From: Actinomycetota bacterium
GTDB lineage: Bacteria > Actinomycetota > Thermoleophilia > Solirubrobacterales > Solirubrobacteraceae
NCBI GenBank assembly: GCA_005788585.1
Contig: SYBY01000249.1
Location: 1 to 16,026 of the forward strand
Reading direction: 5' to 3'
Length of the DNA stretch: 16,026 nucleotides
Part shown: one piece after another, positions 13,281 through 16,026 of the stretch
Position numbering within the stretch: the first letter of the stretch is position 1
Layout: every line of letters begins with the position of its first letter
Notes under the pieces: model-generated
Databases searched by the model: none
What the model saw: only the letters and a program-made list of their open reading frames with translations
What the model was told of the DNA's origin: nothing
Translations under genes and position numbers: made by a program

Positions 13281-13741
13281 GCCGGGACGCCGGAGGCGGC
13301 GCGCAGGCGCGCCATCAGCAGGTCGGCGTCGTGCGTGCTGACGGTGCGGATCTGCCCCTGGAACGCGAGCGTCCAGTGCTCGGCCGGCCACTTCCTCACG
13401 TGCTCGAGGTCGTCCTTCAGCGCCTCGGCGGGCACGAACTCCGCCTCCTCGAGGACCAGCTCGGGCTCGGTGGCAAAGCGCCACGGATACGGGTCGACCT
13501 TGCCCGGCTTGCCCGGCCAGATCTTCTCGCGGTCCTCGTAGAGCTCCCCGGTGACCGTGATCGACGCCGCGAACCGCATGATCTTCGTGAGGTAGAGGAC
13601 GATCCGGTCGCCCGGCTCGATCTCGAGCGCGCGGTTGCGGTTGCGCTCCTTCAGCCCGATGACCGTGAAGCCGCGGCCGGCGGTCGCCGCGTAGTTCTCG
13701 GGCGAGCCGGTGAGGATCCAGGTGCGCGCGTCGTCGGCCAT
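13277..13741 (-). CDS. EVE-domain (PUA-like) protein
   Basis: A 154-residue single-domain protein of the EVE family, related to PUA and YTH folds that bind modified bases in nucleic acids. Typical elements are the opening strand TWILTGSPENY (7-17), the PGDRIVLYL turn (43-51), FAASITVTGELYED (57-70) and the Pro/Tyr-rich YPWRF (85-89), with helix VPAEALKDDLEHVRKW near 103-118. The ATG at 13741 has no Shine-Dalgarno but a TAGAAT box exactly 7 nt upstream, pointing to a leaderless message. The stop overlaps the four-helix membrane gene by 4 bp. EVE proteins occur in restriction-type defence and in housekeeping roles; no restriction gene is nearby, so no role is assigned. Confidence 0.8.
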   Translation of the reverse strand: MADDARTWILTGSPENYAATAGRGFTVIGLKERNRNRALEIEPGDRIVLYLTKIMRFAASITVTGELYEDREKIWPGKPGKVDPYPWRFATEPELVLEEAEFVPAEALKDDLEHVRKWPAEHWTLAFQGQIRTVSTHDADLLMARLRAASGVPA

Positions 13742-13748
13742 ACCGTCG

Positions 13749-13754
13749 ATTCTA
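13749..13754 (-). promoter_or_regulatory. -10 box (TAGAAT) of a probable leaderless promoter for the EVE gene
   Basis: TAGAAT on the minus strand is separated by 7 nt from the ATG at 13741, the distance expected if transcription begins at the start codon. It lies in the 33-bp gap after the 116-residue protein gene. No clear -35 is visible. Confidence 0.55.
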
Positions 13755-13774
13755 CGGGGCGGCCGGGCGTCGGT

Positions 13775-14125
13775 TTAGTCGACCGGGATGTCCTGCACGA
13801 CCGGCCCGCCGGGCGCGTCGACCGGTGCGATCCGCTCGATCCACCAGTCCAGGATCCCGCGGAGCAGGAGCAGCAGCTGGCGGATGACCTCGGCGAGCTG
13901 GCGCCACAGATCCTCGGGCACGAGGCCGCGCACGGTCTGCAGCAATGCGGTCAGCGCCTGTGCCTCGGCGGCCGCGTCCTCCGTCGGCGGCGCGCCCGTC
14001 GACGCGCCGTTGGCGGTCTGTGCCTTCGCCGTCTCGGCCGCGAGGCGGTCGACGGCCTCCTGCGTGCGCTCGATGCGCTCGCGCAGGGCGGCCAGCGGGT
14101 CCTCGGGAGGCTCGGGGTCGGTCAC
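13775..14125 (-). CDS. Small helical protein coupled to the ArsA-type ATPase gene
   Basis: A 116-residue protein of unknown function. The N-terminal part is an acidic coiled-coil-like helix (LAALRERIERTQEAVDRLAA, about 11-30), then an Ala/Thr/Pro-rich linker (31-52), then a long amphipathic to hydrophobic helix region (about 53-100) with RQLLLLLRGILDWW at about 82-95. It ends VVQDIPVD. The GTG at 14125 overlaps the ATPase stop as GTGA, so it is translated with the ATPase and may be its partner. The hydrophobic stretch contains Arg and Asp and is better read as a membrane-surface or protein-binding helix than a true TM. No family recognised. Confidence 0.7.
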   Translation of the reverse strand: MTDPEPPEDPLAALRERIERTQEAVDRLAAETAKAQTANGASTGAPPTEDAAAEAQALTALLQTVRGLVPEDLWRQLAEVIRQLLLLLRGILDWWIERIAPVDAPGGPVVQDIPVD

Positions 14126-15303
14126 GTGGTGGGGGTGGGCGGGTCGAAGGACACGGTCAGCGCACCGTCGGTCAGCGCGGCGCCCGCGGGACGATAGTCC
14201 TGCAGCGCGGGCGGGAGCAGCACGGTCCGGGTGTGGCCGTCGATGCCGATGACGAGCTCCTCGCCGACCTGGCGCAGGGAAACGTCGCCCTTCTGCGCGA
14301 ACGGGAGCGTCAGGCGGAGGTGGGCCTGCTCGTCGCCGAGCTCCAGGCGCTCGCCGATCTCGTCGTGCAGCACGGAGATCGGCGCCTCCACGCCCGTGAA
14401 CAGCTGCTCGGCGAGGCGGTCGAGCATCTCGGGGCCGCGCACCTCTTCGCCGAAGAAGGGAGCGCGCAGCAGCGGGAGGGGCGCGAAGGCCTGGCCGACC
14501 TCGATGAGCGCCTCGGTCTGCCGTGCGCGCCACGCGTCGAAGTACGCGCCGACCTCCTCGGGGAAGACACGGTTGACGATGATCGCGTCGGTCAACAGGC
14601 CGTACAGATTCAGGTAGGTGAACGTCCGGCGGGATTCGTCGACGACCAGCTTCTCCGGGGTCATGACCAGGCGCAGCGAGACGCGTTCGTGGTCGCGCAG
14701 GACGTCGCACAGCGCGACGAGGTCGCGCAGCAGGTCACCGGCGCCGTCGAGCGCCTTGTTGCTCGGCAGCGTGATGTCGAGCGCCGCGCGTGCGATCGGC
14801 CGCGCGGCGTCGAGGGCGCGGCGGTTGCCCGCGGTGCGTCCCAGCCACCAGCGCGCGGCGTCGGGCAGCGCGAGCAGCCGGAGGGTCTCGCCGCTCGCCG
14901 CGCAGTCGACCACGACGACGTCGAAGACCGCCTCCTCGGCGTGGCGGCGCAGTTCGAGCAGGCCGACGAGCTCGTGCAGCCCGGGCGGCATCGCGAGCTC
15001 CTCGGCGCGGATGCGCTCCATGCCGCGGTCGGACAGGACCCCGGCCAGCCAGGAGCGGATGGCGCCCCAATGGCGTTCGATCTCGTCACGGGCCTCGACC
15101 TGCTGCGCCCAGAGCCCTTCGCTGACCGGCGCCGCGGCCGGGCCGACTTCGCGGCCGAGCACGTCGCCGAGCGAGCCCGCCGGGTCGGTGGAGAGCAGGA
15201 GCGTGCGGCGACCGGCCGCCGCTGCCCGGCGCGCCGTCGCGGCAGCGACCGAGGTCTTCCCGACCCCGCCCTTGCCCGTATAGAGGATGATCCGCGGCCC
15301 CAC
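14122..15303 (-). CDS. ArsA/Get3-type ATPase with C-terminal HSP20-like domain
   Basis: P-loop ATPase of the ArsA/GET3 (SIMIBI) class, 393 residues. The deviant Walker A is at 9-17 (TGKGGVGKT), switch I at 40-47 (DPAGSLGD, where DPAHSLSD is usual, so His is replaced by Gly), and the VVVDCAASGETLRLL block at 130-144 corresponds to the DTAPTGHTLRLL signature. The last ~85 residues (309-393) fit the ArsA HSP20-like domain. There is no arsenite-binding metal site or ars operon around it, so arsenic export is not supported; a chaperone or targeting ATPase role is more likely. The GTG start at 15303 lies 11 nt after the stop of the epimerase-like gene, suggesting co-transcription. Longer in-frame sequence to 15756 overlaps that gene in another frame. 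Confidence 0.87.
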   Translation of the reverse strand: MGPRIILYTGKGGVGKTSVAAATARRAAAAGRRTLLLSTDPAGSLGDVLGREVGPAAAPVSEGLWAQQVEARDEIERHWGAIRSWLAGVLSDRGMERIRAEELAMPPGLHELVGLLELRRHAEEAVFDVVVVDCAASGETLRLLALPDAARWWLGRTAGNRRALDAARPIARAALDITLPSNKALDGAGDLLRDLVALCDVLRDHERVSLRLVMTPEKLVVDESRRTFTYLNLYGLLTDAIIVNRVFPEEVGAYFDAWRARQTEALIEVGQAFAPLPLLRAPFFGEEVRGPEMLDRLAEQLFTGVEAPISVLHDEIGERLELGDEQAHLRLTLPFAQKGDVSLRQVGEELVIGIDGHTRTVLLPPALQDYRPAGAALTDGALTVSFDPPTPTT

Positions 15304-15314
15304 GGCCGCCGAGT

Positions 15315-16026
15315 CTATGGACGGGCGACCGTCAGCACCGCGGACGTCGCGCCGCGCAGGCCGAGGATGTCCGTGGCGCGGACCGTCACCCGGTAGCGGC
15401 CGGCCTTCGTCTTCGCGCTGTAGACGAACACGGGCGAGCCCGGCTGCACACTCGCCGTCCTCGCGCCCACGGTCTTCCCGTCGCGGCTCACGGTGACCGT
15501 GACGGTCGCGGGTTTGTCGACGCGCACGCGGACGGCCCCGCGCTTGCCCGCACGCGTCCAGGTCGTGACGACCTCCAGTCGCGGCGCCCGGCTGAGGTCC
15601 TCGGTCAGGCGGGTGGCGAACGCGCAGAACGGCTCGGGGTCCACGCCGACGATCGGGGCGCGCTCGCGTTCGGGCTCCTCCGGCAGGGCGCCCGGCGTCG
15701 CGCCTCCCGCCTGCGCCGCCCCCGCCTTCGCGCGGTCGGCGCGGGTGCGCTCGCACAGCCCGCGCAGGAAGTCGCGGGCGAGCTTGTGGTACCCGACGTC
15801 GCTCGCCCGGCCGCCCACCTGGTAGCGCGACCAGCCGCCGGTGTCGTAGCGCGGGAGCTCGGCGGCGAGCTGCTTGACGCCCCGGGCGTAGAGCTCGCGC
15901 CCCTCGTCGTCGTTGGCGAGGGTGGCGAAGTCGTGCAGCCCGTTGACGGCCTGGTTGAACCCGTTGAGGACCCGCTGGCCGCGCGCGTAGGAGTACAGGA
16001 GATAGTGCGACCGGCCGGGCGCCACA
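15315..16026 (-). CDS. D-glucuronyl C5-epimerase-like protein with C-terminal Ig-like domain (5' part outside window)
   Basis: C-terminal ~236 residues of a larger protein; the frame runs off the right edge. The first visible ~70 residues match the C5-epimerase C-terminal (alpha/alpha toroid) domain: YLLYSYARGQRVLNGF, AVNGLHDFA and the diagnostic YDTGGWSRY. In eukaryotes this family epimerises glucuronate to iduronate in heparan chains; bacterial homologues act on unknown glycans. A low-complexity Ala/Pro/Glu linker follows, then a ~100-residue beta-rich domain (TRAGKRGAVRVRV, then KAGRYRVTVRATD) that looks like an Ig/FlgD-like fold. A GTG at 16025 is in frame but lies within the conserved domain and is not the real start. 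Probably secreted. Confidence 0.75.
   Translation of the reverse strand, partial: VAPGRSHYLLYSYARGQRVLNGFNQAVNGLHDFATLANDDEGRELYARGVKQLAAELPRYDTGGWSRYQVGGRASDVGYHKLARDFLRGLCERTRADRAKAGAAQAGGATPGALPEEPERERAPIVGVDPEPFCAFATRLTEDLSRAPRLEVVTTWTRAGKRGAVRVRVDKPATVTVTVSRDGKTVGARTASVQPGSPVFVYSAKTKAGRYRVTVRATDILGLRGATSAVLTVARP

Noticed and set aside
13277..13741. EVE protein as part of a defence island
   Set aside because: No restriction, methylase, nuclease or mobile genes nearby; the neighbours look housekeeping.
14122..15303. Arsenic resistance ATPase
   Set aside because: No arsenite-binding cysteine motif, no arsB/arsC/arsR neighbours, single ATPase domain with HSP20-like tail.
13945..15396. Plus-strand frame opposite the ArsA-type gene
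   Set aside because: Shadow composition and no start signal; the minus strand has intact ATPase motifs.
1..16026. CRISPR arrays, tRNA/rRNA genes, insertion sequences, attachment sites
   Set aside because: None seen on either strand; the only repeats are the propeller blades, the paired WxL segments and the short 9-bp tandem repeat.

Overview
The window is GC-rich actinobacterial chromosome. Dense, overlapping genes, frequent GTG/TTG starts, leaderless-looking promoters and Gram-positive-type surface proteins suggest a Thermoleophilia/Solirubrobacterales-like lineage. The lineage is an inference from composition and protein style. I see no rRNA, tRNA, transposase, phage gene or CRISPR array; the region looks like stable chromosome with one less ordinary block, a WxL cell-surface locus.

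Left part (1-3.5 kb): the 3' portion of an AlkA-type DNA glycosylase runs convergently into a three-gene ABC importer operon on the minus strand (ATPase, permease, lipoprotein; genes joined by 7-bp and 4-bp overlaps). A clear TPP riboswitch precedes the ATPase, so this is a thiamine-precursor (pyrimidine, ThiXYZ-like) importer. The ATPase ribosome binding site lies inside the riboswitch 3' end.

Middle (3.5-6.65 kb): a 1027-residue membrane-bound cyclic-di-GMP protein, CHASE-PAS-PAS-GGDEF-EAL, reads on the plus strand. Its stop codon shares a CTAG tetranucleotide with the stop of the next, convergent operon.

WxL locus (6.65-9.64 kb, minus strand): in transcription order, a small secreted WxL-domain protein, a membrane-anchored WxL-interacting protein (DUF916-like ectodomain, second beta domain, C-terminal TM helix), and a secreted Asp-box beta-propeller with one Cys-x5-Cys pair per blade fused to a second WxL domain. 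Starts and stops overlap (31 bp and 4 bp). This is the most notable system: the logic is that of Firmicutes WxL loci, but in an actinobacterial context and with a propeller fusion.

Right part (9.85-16 kb): a small basic protein; a CoxD/CoxE-like pair (MoxR AAA+ ATPase and VWA protein) without CO dehydrogenase structural genes; a 65-residue two-helix membrane protein; then a minus-strand series made of a glucuronyl C5-epimerase-like protein (cut by the right edge), an ArsA/Get3-type ATPase with an HSP20-like C-terminus, a coupled 116-residue helical protein, an EVE-domain protein with its own leaderless-type promoter, and a four-helix membrane protein. Three of four convergent gene pairs overlap or nearly touch; the fourth is separated by a perfect 18-bp palindrome.
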